A stretch of DNA of 11,853 nucleotides, from positions 1 to 11,853 of the forward strand of contig CAIJOE010000049.1 in the NCBI GenBank assembly GCA_903822245.1, read 5' to 3'. Shown here one piece after another: positions 1-6,351 of this stretch. This DNA is from an uncultured Actinomycetes bacterium (GTDB lineage Bacteria > Actinomycetota > Actinomycetes > Nanopelagicales > Nanopelagicaceae). The notes beneath the pieces were generated by a model, which saw only the letters and a program-made list of their open reading frames with translations, was not told the origin of the DNA and searched no databases. The position numbers and the translations under genes were made by a program. Position 1 is the stretch's first letter. Each line of letters begins with the position of its first letter.

Positions 1-621
1 ATCAAGGACACCGTTGCAAAGGGTGGACATATCCTCTTCGTCGGTACCAAGAAGCAGGCACACCAGCCAATCATTGAACAAGCAGCTCGCGTAGGCATGC
101 CTTACGTTACAGAGCGCTGGCTCGGTGGAATGCTCACAAACTTCCCAACTGTCTACAAGCGTATTCAGCGCTTGAAGGAGCTTGAGCAGCTTGAGACTAA
201 GAACGATCTCCTCCTCACAAAGAAGGAACTCCTTGTTCTTCGTCGCGAGCGTGAGAAGCTCACCAAGAACCTTGAAGGTATCCGTAACATGACTAAGTTG
301 CCTTCAGCAATCTGGGTAGTCGATACCAAGAAGGAACACCTCGCTGTGCAGGAAGCGCACAAGCTCGGTATCCCAGTAGTAGCAATCTTGGATACAAACT
401 GCGATCCAGATGAAGTTGATTACAAGATTCCAGGTAACGATGACGCTATTCGTTCAATCGCTCTTCTAACTCGTGTAATTGCAGATGCTGCAGTTGCTGG
501 TTTAGCAGCGCGTTCACAACAAGCCGCTGCCCTTGCTGACAAGGCCGAAAAGACCGAAGCTGCAGCAGCTGCCGAAGCAACTGATCTCGAAAAAGATCTA
601 CTTGCCAAGACAGGAGAATAA
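1..621 (+). CDS. rpsB: 30S ribosomal protein S2 (5'-truncated)
   Basis: S2 binds the head/body junction of the 30S subunit with S1 and S5-S8 neighbours and is needed for translation initiation. The open frame runs from base 1 without a start, giving 206 residues. It opens with IKDTVAKGGHILFVGTKKQA, the S2 core strand found around residue 60 in family members, so roughly the first 60 residues lie upstream of the window. Diagnostic S2 stretches follow: RWLGGMLTNF, the charged helical hairpin rich in KELE/KKEL/REREK, LPSAIWVVDTKKEHLAVQEA, and GIPVVAILDTNCDPDEVDY with the IPGNDDAIRSI segment. The C-terminal tail is Ala/Glu/Lys-rich and low in complexity, as is usual in actinobacterial S2. tsf follows five bases after the stop, the near-universal rpsB-tsf pair. 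The extreme 3' end of rpsB contains the AGGAG used by tsf. Confidence 0.97.
   Translation: MKDTVAKGGHILFVGTKKQAHQPIIEQAARVGMPYVTERWLGGMLTNFPTVYKRIQRLKELEQLETKNDLLLTKKELLVLRREREKLTKNLEGIRNMTKLPSAIWVVDTKKEHLAVQEAHKLGIPVVAILDTNCDPDEVDYKIPGNDDAIRSIALLTRVIADAAVAGLAARSQQAAALADKAEKTEAAAAAEATDLEKDLLAKTGE
612..616 (+). promoter_or_regulatory. Shine-Dalgarno for tsf, inside rpsB
   Basis: AGGAG lies in the last codons of rpsB, 10 nt before the TTG start of tsf. It decides the non-ATG start, because there is no ATG alternative that keeps the conserved EF-Ts N-terminus. Confidence 0.7.
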
Positions 622-626
622 TTAAA

Positions 627-1454
627 TTGGCTTACACAGCAGAAGATGTGAAGAAGCTTCGCGAAGCAACAGCTGCGGGAATGCTTGATTGCAAGAAGGC
701 ACTTGATGAGGCAGATGGCGATTTCCAAAAGGCGATCGAAATCATTCGTGTTAAGGGCCAAAAGGGTGTAACAAAGCGCGAAGGCCGCACCACATCAAAT
801 GGTTTGGTACTGGCCAAGGCTGAGGGCAACCTCGGAGTTATGCTTGAACTAAATTGTGAAACAGATTTCGTTGCAAAGGGAGAACGTTTTCAAGAGCTTG
901 CAAACGAACTTCTAACTCACCTACTTTCAAGCAAACTTGGCGATCAAAATGCTTTCCTTGCTTCAAAGATGGCAAATGGCAAGACTGTTCAAGAGACAAT
1001 CGATGAAGGCAATGCAACACTTGGTGAGAAGATCGAACTTCGCCGCATTGTTGTTCTAGATGGCTCTCCAGTTGCTCTATACATGCACCGCACAAACCCT
1101 GACCTCCCACCACAAATTGGAGTTCTAGTTCAGCTTGCTACCGATGCACTAGAGGCTGGAAAAGATGTTGCCCAGCACATCGCAGCATTTGCGCCACAAT
1201 TTGTTCGTCGCGAAGATATTCCTGCCGACCAAATTGAGAATGAGCGTCGTATTGCTGAAAATACAGCCCGTGAAGAGGGTAAGCCTGAGGCTTCACTTTC
1301 TAAGGTTGTTGAAGGACGTATTACCGGTTTCGTTAAGGAAGTTAGCTTGCTAGAGCAATCTTTCGCTAAGGATGCCAAGAAGACCGTCCAGCAAATCCTA
1401 GATGAGGCAAAGACAGCCGTGTCGGCATTTCACCGATTCAAAGTTGGACAGTAA
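627..1454 (+). CDS. tsf: Translation elongation factor Ts
   Basis: EF-Ts is the cytoplasmic guanine nucleotide exchange factor that releases GDP from EF-Tu. The 275-residue product is the usual size for actinobacterial EF-Ts. The N-terminal UBA-like domain is clear (AYTAEDVKKLREATAAGMLD, residues 2-21, then CKKALDEADGDFQKAIEIIR). It is followed by the exchange signature TDFVAKGERF at residues 79-88, whose Asp-Phe intrudes near the EF-Tu Mg/G-domain site. The second dimerisation-type subdomain follows. The start is TTG at 627. No in-frame ATG occurs before residue 19, which would delete the conserved UBA helix, and an AGGAG at 612-616 lies 10 nt upstream inside the end of rpsB. The two genes are therefore probably co-transcribed and translationally coupled. 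The C-terminal VSAFHRFKVGQ is typical. Confidence 0.97.
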   Translation: MAYTAEDVKKLREATAAGMLDCKKALDEADGDFQKAIEIIRVKGQKGVTKREGRTTSNGLVLAKAEGNLGVMLELNCETDFVAKGERFQELANELLTHLLSSKLGDQNAFLASKMANGKTVQETIDEGNATLGEKIELRRIVVLDGSPVALYMHRTNPDLPPQIGVLVQLATDALEAGKDVAQHIAAFAPQFVRREDIPADQIENERRIAENTAREEGKPEASLSKVVEGRITGFVKEVSLLEQSFAKDAKKTVQQILDEAKTAVSAFHRFKVGQ

Positions 1455-1464
1455 CCTCTACGCA

Positions 1465-1470
1465 TATAAG
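1465..1470 (+). promoter_or_regulatory. Possible -10 element upstream of pyrH
   Basis: TATAAG (five of six matches to TATAAT) lies in the 61-nt gap between tsf and pyrH. A TTGGAC overlapping the tsf 3' end (1444-1449) is a poor -35 match at a short 15-nt spacing. If used, transcription would start near 1477, just at the small hairpin. AT-rich DNA gives such matches by chance, so this is only a candidate; pyrH may simply be read from the rpsB promoter. Confidence 0.25.
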
Positions 1471-1474
1471 TAAC

Positions 1475-1491
1475 GCAATCCAAGAGATTGC
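1475..1491 (+). other. Small stem-loop between tsf and pyrH
   Basis: GCAATC (1475-1480) and GATTGC (1486-1491) are perfect reverse complements around a five-base loop CAAGA. No T-run follows, so it is not an intrinsic terminator. It sits 9 nt before the pyrH Shine-Dalgarno AAGGAG (1501-1506). It may be an mRNA stability or processing structure, or chance. Confidence 0.35.
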
Positions 1492-1515
1492 CTAAAGATT
1501 AAGGAGCACCTCAAC

Positions 1516-2232
1516 ATGGCCCGCAAAGGTTATAAGAGAGTGCTCCTTAAACTTTCAGGTGAAGTATTTGGTGGAACTGGTGGCATCGGTGTTGATCCTG
1601 ATGTAGTTCATGATTTTGCTTCCCAAATTGCTGATGTTGTTCGTAACGGAACCCAAGTAGGAATTGTGGTTGGCGGCGGTAACTATTTCCGCGGCGCAGA
1701 GCTCCAACAACGCGGCATGGATCGCGCCAGAGCGGACTACATGGGAATGCTTGGAACAGTTATGAACTGTTTAGCGCTTCAAGATTTTCTAGAAAAAGAA
1801 GGAATTGATACTCGCGTTCAAACAGCAATAACTATGGGACAAGTTGCTGAGCCATATATTCCACGACGGGCAATTCGTCACCTTGAAAAAGGTCGCGTAG
1901 TAATTTTTGGTGCTGGCGCCGGAATGCCATTTTTCACAACCGATACTGTTGCAGCCCAACGGGCACTTGAAGTTGGTGCTGAGGCGCTGCTCTTGGCAAA
2001 GAGCGGGGTAGACGGTGTCTACTCTGCTGATCCCAAGAAGGATCCATCTGCCACAAAGTATGACAATGTTTCCTATGATGAAGTTCTTTCAAAATCACTT
2101 GCTGTCGCAGACGCGGCTGCATTTAGTTTGTGCCGTGAGAACAAGCTGCCGATAGTCGTTTTTGATTTAAAGAATAAAGGCAATATAGCTCGCGCTGTTA
2201 AGGGCGATAGCGTCGGAACTTTAGTTTCCTAA
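1516..2232 (+). CDS. pyrH: UMP kinase (uridylate kinase)
   Basis: The enzyme phosphorylates UMP to UDP with ATP in the cytoplasm and is the bacterial hexameric type of the amino-acid-kinase fold, unrelated to eukaryotic UMP/CMP kinase. The length of 238 residues is normal. Visible motifs in order are the N-terminal phosphate-binding LKLSGE (11-16), the GGGN loop (53-56), the UMP-binding helix DYMGMLGT (74-81), AGAGMPFFTTDT (133-144) with the Thr-Thr-Asp-Thr that contacts substrate, and the ATP-side KSGVDGVYSADP (162-173). The ATG at 1516 is preceded by a strong AAGGAG at 1501-1506 with 9-nt spacing, among the best ribosome binding sites in the window. It follows tsf in the conserved rpsB-tsf-pyrH-frr block. 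Bacterial PyrH is allosterically controlled by UTP and GTP in many species; this cannot be judged here. Confidence 0.97.
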   Translation: MARKGYKRVLLKLSGEVFGGTGGIGVDPDVVHDFASQIADVVRNGTQVGIVVGGGNYFRGAELQQRGMDRARADYMGMLGTVMNCLALQDFLEKEGIDTRVQTAITMGQVAEPYIPRRAIRHLEKGRVVIFGAGAGMPFFTTDTVAAQRALEVGAEALLLAKSGVDGVYSADPKKDPSATKYDNVSYDEVLSKSLAVADAAAFSLCRENKLPIVVFDLKNKGNIARAVKGDSVGTLVS

Positions 2233-2264
2233 GTTTTAATTCGATAACCGAAAGAAGAGAGCAG

Positions 2265-2828
2265 ATGTCAGATATAGCAACCGCACTTAAAGAAGCTTCT
2301 GCCAAGATGGAGAAAGCTGTTGAAGTAGCGAAAGAGGACTTTGGGTCAATCCGCACCGGCCGCGCTCATCCTTCGATGTTTGCAAAAATTGTCGTTGATT
2401 ACTACGGAACATTCACGCCACTTTCACAATTGGCTTCATTCCAAGTACCTGAACCACGCATGGCACTTGTTTCACCTTTCGATAAAGGAGCGATGGCTTC
2501 GATAGAAAAGGCGATCAGAGATTCAGATTTAGGCGTTAATCCACAAACAGATGGCGCAGTAATTCGAGTTAATTTCCCACAACTTACCGAAGAGCGCCGT
2601 AAGGACTACATTAAATTGGCCCGCACCAAGGCTGAAGATTCCAAGATTTCAATGCGAAATATCCGTCGCACAGCTAAAGAAGCGATTGAGAAGCTAGAGA
2701 AGGATGGCCTTGCTGGCAAGGACGATGTGGCACGTGGTGAGAAGGATTTAGAAAAGATCACTTCAGATCATGTAGCAAAGATTGATGAACTTCTAAAGCA
2801 TAAGGAAGTTGAACTTCTAGAAGTTTAA
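2265..2828 (+). CDS. frr: Ribosome recycling factor
   Basis: RRF works with EF-G to split the post-termination 70S complex. The 187-residue product matches the usual 185-187. Family features are the domain I helix ending in GSIRTGRAHPSM (27-38), domain II with YYGTFTPLSQLASFQVPEPR (47-66), the conserved NFPQLTEERRKDYIK (103-117), and the long third helix with RNIRR (131-135). The ATG at 2265 is preceded by a purine-rich run at 2251-2261 that is only a weak Shine-Dalgarno. A 32-nt gap separates it from pyrH, with no terminator visible, so both are likely on one transcript. cdsA starts five bases after its stop. Nothing in the protein is unusual. Confidence 0.97.
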   Translation: MSDIATALKEASAKMEKAVEVAKEDFGSIRTGRAHPSMFAKIVVDYYGTFTPLSQLASFQVPEPRMALVSPFDKGAMASIEKAIRDSDLGVNPQTDGAVIRVNFPQLTEERRKDYIKLARTKAEDSKISMRNIRRTAKEAIEKLEKDGLAGKDDVARGEKDLEKITSDHVAKIDELLKHKEVELLEV

Positions 2829-2833
2829 TTCTT

Positions 2834-3682
2834 ATGGATGACATACACGCAATAAACGAGGCAATTAATGCCAAGGCTGGGCGAAAGCTTGGCCCTTCAA
2901 TTGTTGTTTCCCTTGGCATCCTAATTCTTGTATTTGGTTCGCTATATCTCTCCTCAGCACTCTTCGCACTCTTAGTTTGGTTTGTTTTAATGCTGGCCTG
3001 TAGAGAGCTAACCCATGCCTACAAAGAAGGTGGCATTGATATCCCAGAGAATGTAATCCAAATTGCAGTTACTGGCTTACTTGCAGCAGCTTGGTTTGGC
3101 CGAGTAGCTGGGCTTGCAGTTGCAATTGCTGTGACAATTCCAAATATTTTGGTTTATATCCTGATCAAGAGTTCTAAAGATTTCGTTAAGAAAAGTAATG
3201 CAGCGACCTTTGCCATCTTTTATCCTGGTTTTCTTGGTGGCTTTGTTTTGCTACTTGCACACAATGCAAATGGTTTAGCCCGTATTTTAACTTTAGTAGT
3301 TCTAGTAAGTTGTAATGACACATTTGCCTATCTCTCTGGCGTGCTTTTTGGAAAGCACCCATTGGCACCACATGTGAGCCCAAAGAAAACTTGGGAGGGC
3401 TTAATTGGTGCCATGATTGCAACTACCCTCGGATCGGCTTTAGTTTTCCACTTTGCACTTGATAAGGCCTGGTGGCTTGGCGCTGGTTTTGGCATCGTGG
3501 CGGTTATTACGGCAACTTGTGGTGACTTAATTGAATCAGCAGTAAAGCGCGATTTAGCCATTAAAGATATGGGAAATATTTTGCCCGGCCATGGAGGAAT
3601 CTTGGATCGAATTGATTCAGTTCTTTTTACAGGTCCAGCAGTTTGGTTTGTTTTAGAATTAATCAAACGATTTAGTCTGTGA
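2834..3682 (+). CDS. cdsA: Phosphatidate cytidylyltransferase (CDP-diacylglycerol synthase)
   Basis: This integral membrane enzyme makes CDP-diacylglycerol from phosphatidic acid and CTP, the branch point for all phospholipids. At 282 residues it has the length of the family. After a short polar N-terminus there are hydrophobic stretches at about 22-55, 75-112, 124-142, 148-170, 188-207, 213-230 and 262-277. The catalytic C-terminal region is complete: NDTFAYLSG (161-169), SPKKTWEG (182-189), and the CDS signature beginning SAVKRD (235-240) and ending PGHGGILDRID (251-261), with the conserved Asp, Lys-Arg and His-Gly-Gly residues. The second position of the family's usual D-T-G/A-Y motif is Phe (DTFAY). 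The gene starts five bases after frr with no good Shine-Dalgarno, implying translational coupling. Its order next to frr is conserved widely in bacteria. Confidence 0.96.
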   Translation: MDDIHAINEAINAKAGRKLGPSIVVSLGILILVFGSLYLSSALFALLVWFVLMLACRELTHAYKEGGIDIPENVIQIAVTGLLAAAWFGRVAGLAVAIAVTIPNILVYILIKSSKDFVKKSNAATFAIFYPGFLGGFVLLLAHNANGLARILTLVVLVSCNDTFAYLSGVLFGKHPLAPHVSPKKTWEGLIGAMIATTLGSALVFHFALDKAWWLGAGFGIVAVITATCGDLIESAVKRDLAIKDMGNILPGHGGILDRIDSVLFTGPAVWFVLELIKRFSL

Positions 3683-3689
3683 TTTGCAG

Positions 3690-4808
3690 ATGAGCGAAGA
3701 GATAAAATTAGTATTTGAAGAGCCAAAGCAGCGCATCAAGCCGCCAAAGCACTTTTCAGACCTAGCCCCTGAAGATCGCAAGACTTTAGCTGTTGAATTA
3801 GGAATCCCAGCCTTTCGCGCGAATCAAATGGCTGTTCACTTTTTTACCCACTACAACGATGATCCAGAAACTTGGAGTGATATTCCAAAGGATCTTCGAG
3901 ATACTTTGGCCAAGGAGTTCGTTCCCAAACTAATTACTTTGGTTCGCTCAGTTACTGCAGATGCTGGCAAAACGCGTAAAGACTTGTGGAAACTTCACGA
4001 TGGTGTCTTGGTTGAGAGCGTATTAATGAGTTACTCCGATCGCACTACAGTTTGTATCTCATCGCAAGCCGGCTGTGGCATGAACTGTCCTTTTTGCGCC
4101 ACGGGCCAGGCAGGATTAACGAGAAATTTAACTGCTGGAGAAATTACTGCCCAAGTTGTTGCTGCAGCGAGAATTTGTGCAAATGGTGAGTTACCTGGGG
4201 GAGAAGCACGACTATCTAATGTGGTCTTTATGGGCATGGGTGAGCCAATGGCGAACTACAACGCAGTAATGAGAGCTATTAGAAATATCACCACACCACA
4301 ACCAGATGGTTTAGGAATTAGTGCTCGTTCAGTCACTCTCTCCACAGTTGGGCTGGTTAACGGAATTGAAAAGTTAACCCAAGAAGGAATTCCAGTTACT
4401 TTGGCAGTTTCACTTCACACCCCAGATGATGAACTCCGAGACACATTGGTGCCAATTAATTCACGGTTTAAAGTTAAAGAAGTTTTGGATGCAGCCGATA
4501 AATATGAAGCCAAGACTGGTCGGCGCTATTCCATCGAATACGCGCTCATTCGAGATATTAACGATCAGGCATGGCGTGCTGATCTACTTGGTAGATTGTT
4601 AAAGAACCGAAATGCTCACGTTAACTTGATTCCACTAAACCCAACTCCTGGTTCTAAATGGACTGCTTCCCGGCCAAAAGATGAAGCAGAATTTGTAAGA
4701 GTGTTGGAAGGTTATGGGGTCCCGGTCACAGTTCGCGACACCCGTGGTCGAGAAATTGACGGAGCCTGTGGTCAATTGGCCGCCGCCGAAGTAATCTCTG
4801 AGGTATGA
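3690..4808 (+). CDS. rlmN: Dual-specificity 23S rRNA/tRNA adenine-C2 methyltransferase
   Basis: RlmN is a radical-SAM enzyme that methylates C2 of A2503 in 23S rRNA and A37 in some tRNAs, helping translational accuracy. The 4Fe-4S cluster motif CGMNCPFC gives ligands C129, C133 and C136 (372-residue numbering). The two additional conserved cysteines are present: C122 in TVCISSQAGC, equivalent to E. coli C118, and C360 in REIDGACGQL, the methyl-carrying cysteine equivalent to C355. The SAM-binding GMGEPMANY and the S-L-H-T segment are also clear. I chose ATG at 3690. A TTG at 3684, two bases after the cdsA stop, would add only Met-Gln, and neither has a convincing Shine-Dalgarno. The last four bases ATGA overlap the start of the aldehyde dehydrogenase, an unusual partner. 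Confidence 0.95.
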   Translation: MSEEIKLVFEEPKQRIKPPKHFSDLAPEDRKTLAVELGIPAFRANQMAVHFFTHYNDDPETWSDIPKDLRDTLAKEFVPKLITLVRSVTADAGKTRKDLWKLHDGVLVESVLMSYSDRTTVCISSQAGCGMNCPFCATGQAGLTRNLTAGEITAQVVAAARICANGELPGGEARLSNVVFMGMGEPMANYNAVMRAIRNITTPQPDGLGISARSVTLSTVGLVNGIEKLTQEGIPVTLAVSLHTPDDELRDTLVPINSRFKVKEVLDAADKYEAKTGRRYSIEYALIRDINDQAWRADLLGRLLKNRNAHVNLIPLNPTPGSKWTASRPKDEAEFVRVLEGYGVPVTVRDTRGREIDGACGQLAAAEVISEV

Positions 4809-6232
4809 AAACTCTCCAAAACTTTATCAATGGCAAAAGTCAACCAGCAGCATCAGGACAAACCAGCGAAATAATTAATCCAGCAACTGGAGTTGCATAT
4901 GCAACTGCTCCAGTTTCTGGCGCCGCTGATGTTGATGTGGCGATGGCTGCAGCAAGCGCAGCTTTTGTTGATTGGCGAGATTCAACTCCCTCTGAGCGCC
5001 AACGGGCCTTGTTAAAGATTGCTGATGCAATCGAATCTCGCGCGCAAGAAATTATTGCGATTGAGAGTGAAAATACTGGCAAGCCACTTTCGCTAACTGC
5101 CTCTGAAGAAGTTCCACCAATGATTGATCAGATTCGGTTTTTTGCTGGCGCTGCCCGAAATCTTGAAGGTAAATCTGCTGGTGAATACATGCGGGGTATG
5201 ACCTCATTTATTCGCCGTGAACCAATTGGTGTTTGTGCGCAGGTAACACCATGGAATTACCCAATGATGATGGCAGTTTGGAAGTGGGCACCAGCCATTG
5301 CTGCTGGAAATACGGTGGTCTTAAAACCAAGTGATACCACTCCGGCCTCTACAGTTTTTATGGCTGAGTTAATGTCAGAGTTCTTACCTAACGGTGTATT
5401 TAACGTAATTTGTGGTGATCGCGATACCGGGCGGGCGCTAGTTGAGCATGCAACCCCATCTATGGTTTCAATAACAGGTTCAGTTCGCGCCGGAATTGAA
5501 GTTGCTAAGTCGGCCGCAAGTGATGTTAAGCGCGTGCATTTGGAGTTAGGTGGCAAGGCTCCAGTTGTTGTATTTGCTGATGCTGATCTAGCTGCAGCGG
5601 CTGAAGCTATTGCAATTGCTGGTTTTTTTAATGCCGGGCAAGATTGCACCGCTGCGACTCGAGTAATTGTTCAAGAGGCGGCATATGAGGAGTTTGTTCA
5701 ATTACTTGCAAACCAAGCAAAGAACAATATTGCAACTGGAGGACCAACTGAAGATGTCTTATTTGGCCCAGTAAATAACGCTGGCCAACTTGCCAGAGTT
5801 CAGGGATTTATCGATCGCACACCAGCTCATGCCAAGATCGTTGCAGGTGGTAGCAAAGTTGATCGCCCGGGCTACTTCTTTAACCCAACCGTGGTTGCCG
5901 GTCTTCGCCAAGATGATGAGATGATTCAAAATGAGATTTTTGGGCCAGTTATAACAATTCAAAAATTCACAGACGAAGCCCAGGCAGTTGCCTATGCAAA
6001 TGGCGTGGACTACGGCCTAGCTTCAAGCGTCTGGACCTCAAATCACGGTTGCGCGATGCGCATGGCCAAAGCATTTGATTTTGGTTGCGTCTGGATCAAC
6101 ACCCATATTCCACTTGTCGCCGAGATGCCACACGGTGGCTATAAGCGCTCGGGCTATGGAAAAGATCTCTCCTCATATGGCTTTGAGGATTACACCCGGA
6201 TCAAGCACGTGATGACCAACCTAAATGCCTAG
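4805..6232 (+). CDS. patD: Gamma-aminobutyraldehyde dehydrogenase (NAD-dependent ALDH family)
   Basis: The 475-residue protein is an aldehyde dehydrogenase whose whole length resembles E. coli PatD/YdcW, which oxidises 4-aminobutanal (from putrescine) to GABA. Shared stretches include RFFAGAARNLEGKSAGEY (111-128), APWNYPMMMA-type PWNYPMMM, LELGGKAPV, NAGQDCTAA, EMPHGGYKRSGYGKD and YGFEDYTRIKHVM at the end. Active-site residues are visible: N151 of PWNYP, K174 of LKPS for cofactor binding, the ITGS turn (223-226), general base E247 and nucleophile C281. Its ATG overlaps the rlmN stop by four bases, so it is translated in line with the rpsB-rlmN block. Immediately downstream is a polyamine ABC importer, which supports the polyamine assignment. 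Other substrates such as betaine aldehyde or another aminoaldehyde remain possible. No putrescine aminotransferase or GABA transaminase is present here. Confidence 0.85.
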   Translation: MKTLQNFINGKSQPAASGQTSEIINPATGVAYATAPVSGAADVDVAMAAASAAFVDWRDSTPSERQRALLKIADAIESRAQEIIAIESENTGKPLSLTASEEVPPMIDQIRFFAGAARNLEGKSAGEYMRGMTSFIRREPIGVCAQVTPWNYPMMMAVWKWAPAIAAGNTVVLKPSDTTPASTVFMAELMSEFLPNGVFNVICGDRDTGRALVEHATPSMVSITGSVRAGIEVAKSAASDVKRVHLELGGKAPVVVFADADLAAAAEAIAIAGFFNAGQDCTAATRVIVQEAAYEEFVQLLANQAKNNIATGGPTEDVLFGPVNNAGQLARVQGFIDRTPAHAKIVAGGSKVDRPGYFFNPTVVAGLRQDDEMIQNEIFGPVITIQKFTDEAQAVAYANGVDYGLASSVWTSNHGCAMRMAKAFDFGCVWINTHIPLVAEMPHGGYKRSGYGKDLSSYGFEDYTRIKHVMTNLNA

Positions 6233-6252
6233 AAAATCTAGGAAACTTTTTT
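6228..6252 (+). terminator. Possible intrinsic terminator after the aldehyde dehydrogenase
   Basis: CCTAGA (6228-6233) pairs perfectly with TCTAGG (6237-6242) across a three-base loop AAA, and a run of six T follows at 6247-6252. The stem includes the TAG stop codon. The stem is short (6 bp, half GC) and four bases (AAAC) separate it from the T-run, so termination would be partial at best. Confidence 0.5.
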
Positions 6253-6264
6253 CAGATTGGTTCT

Positions 6265-6292
6265 AAATCCTATTATTTAGGCTCTAGGATTT
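6265..6292 (+). promoter_or_regulatory. Inverted repeat and promoter-like hexamers before the pot operon
   Basis: AAATCCTA (6265-6272) and TAGGATTT (6285-6292) form a perfect 8-bp inverted repeat with a 12-nt spacer. Two -10-like hexamers fall on it: TATTAT (6271-6276) and the actinobacterial-style TAGGAT (6285-6290). No strong -35 is seen at the right distance. The centre-to-centre distance of the half-sites is 20 bp, two helical turns, which suits a dimeric repressor. Alternatively the RNA could fold as a hairpin. This is read as promoter plus operator for the polyamine transporter; there is no regulator gene in the window to pair with it. Confidence 0.5.
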
Positions 6293-6307
6293 CCTTGCTG
6301 GGCACGC

Positions 6308-6329
6308 ACTATCCACTTAACTATCCACT
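6308..6329 (+). repeat. Two direct copies of ACTATCCACT in the pot leader
   Basis: ACTATCCACT occurs at 6308-6317 and again at 6320-6329, a 12-bp period. It lies in the non-coding leader between the promoter-like region and the binding-protein ribosome binding site (AAAGAGG, 6338-6344). It could be a tandem activator site or an RNA-level element; it may also be a local duplication. Confidence 0.6.
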
Positions 6330-6337
6330 CGAATATG

Positions 6338-6344
6338 AAAGAGG
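6338..6344 (+). promoter_or_regulatory. Shine-Dalgarno of the binding-protein gene
   Basis: AAAGAGG ends 7 nt before ATG 6352, the ideal distance. This favours 6352 over the adjacent GTG 6349 and over an upstream in-frame TTG at 6295, which would prepend 19 residues unlike any Tat signal start. Confidence 0.7.
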
Positions 6345-6351
6345 TTCTGTG

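Noticed and set aside
420..761. 113-codon open frame on the minus strand across rpsB/tsf
   Set aside because: It is antisense to two certain genes; its Ala/Ser/Arg-rich product reflects the complementary codons of the S2 Ala-rich tail, and it resembles no family.
3328..3726. 132-codon minus-strand open frame over cdsA/rlmN
   Set aside because: It lies opposite the conserved catalytic end of cdsA, with no start signals or recognisable domain; a shadow frame.
5257..5649. 130-codon minus-strand open frame inside the aldehyde dehydrogenase
   Set aside because: It is fully antisense to the active-site region of a strong family match and is explained by codon bias of the real gene.
6295..6351. 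N-terminal extension of the binding protein from TTG 6295
   Set aside because: The 19 added residues would cover the direct repeat and the AAAGAGG ribosome binding site; ATG 6352 is correctly spaced and gives a proper Tat signal.
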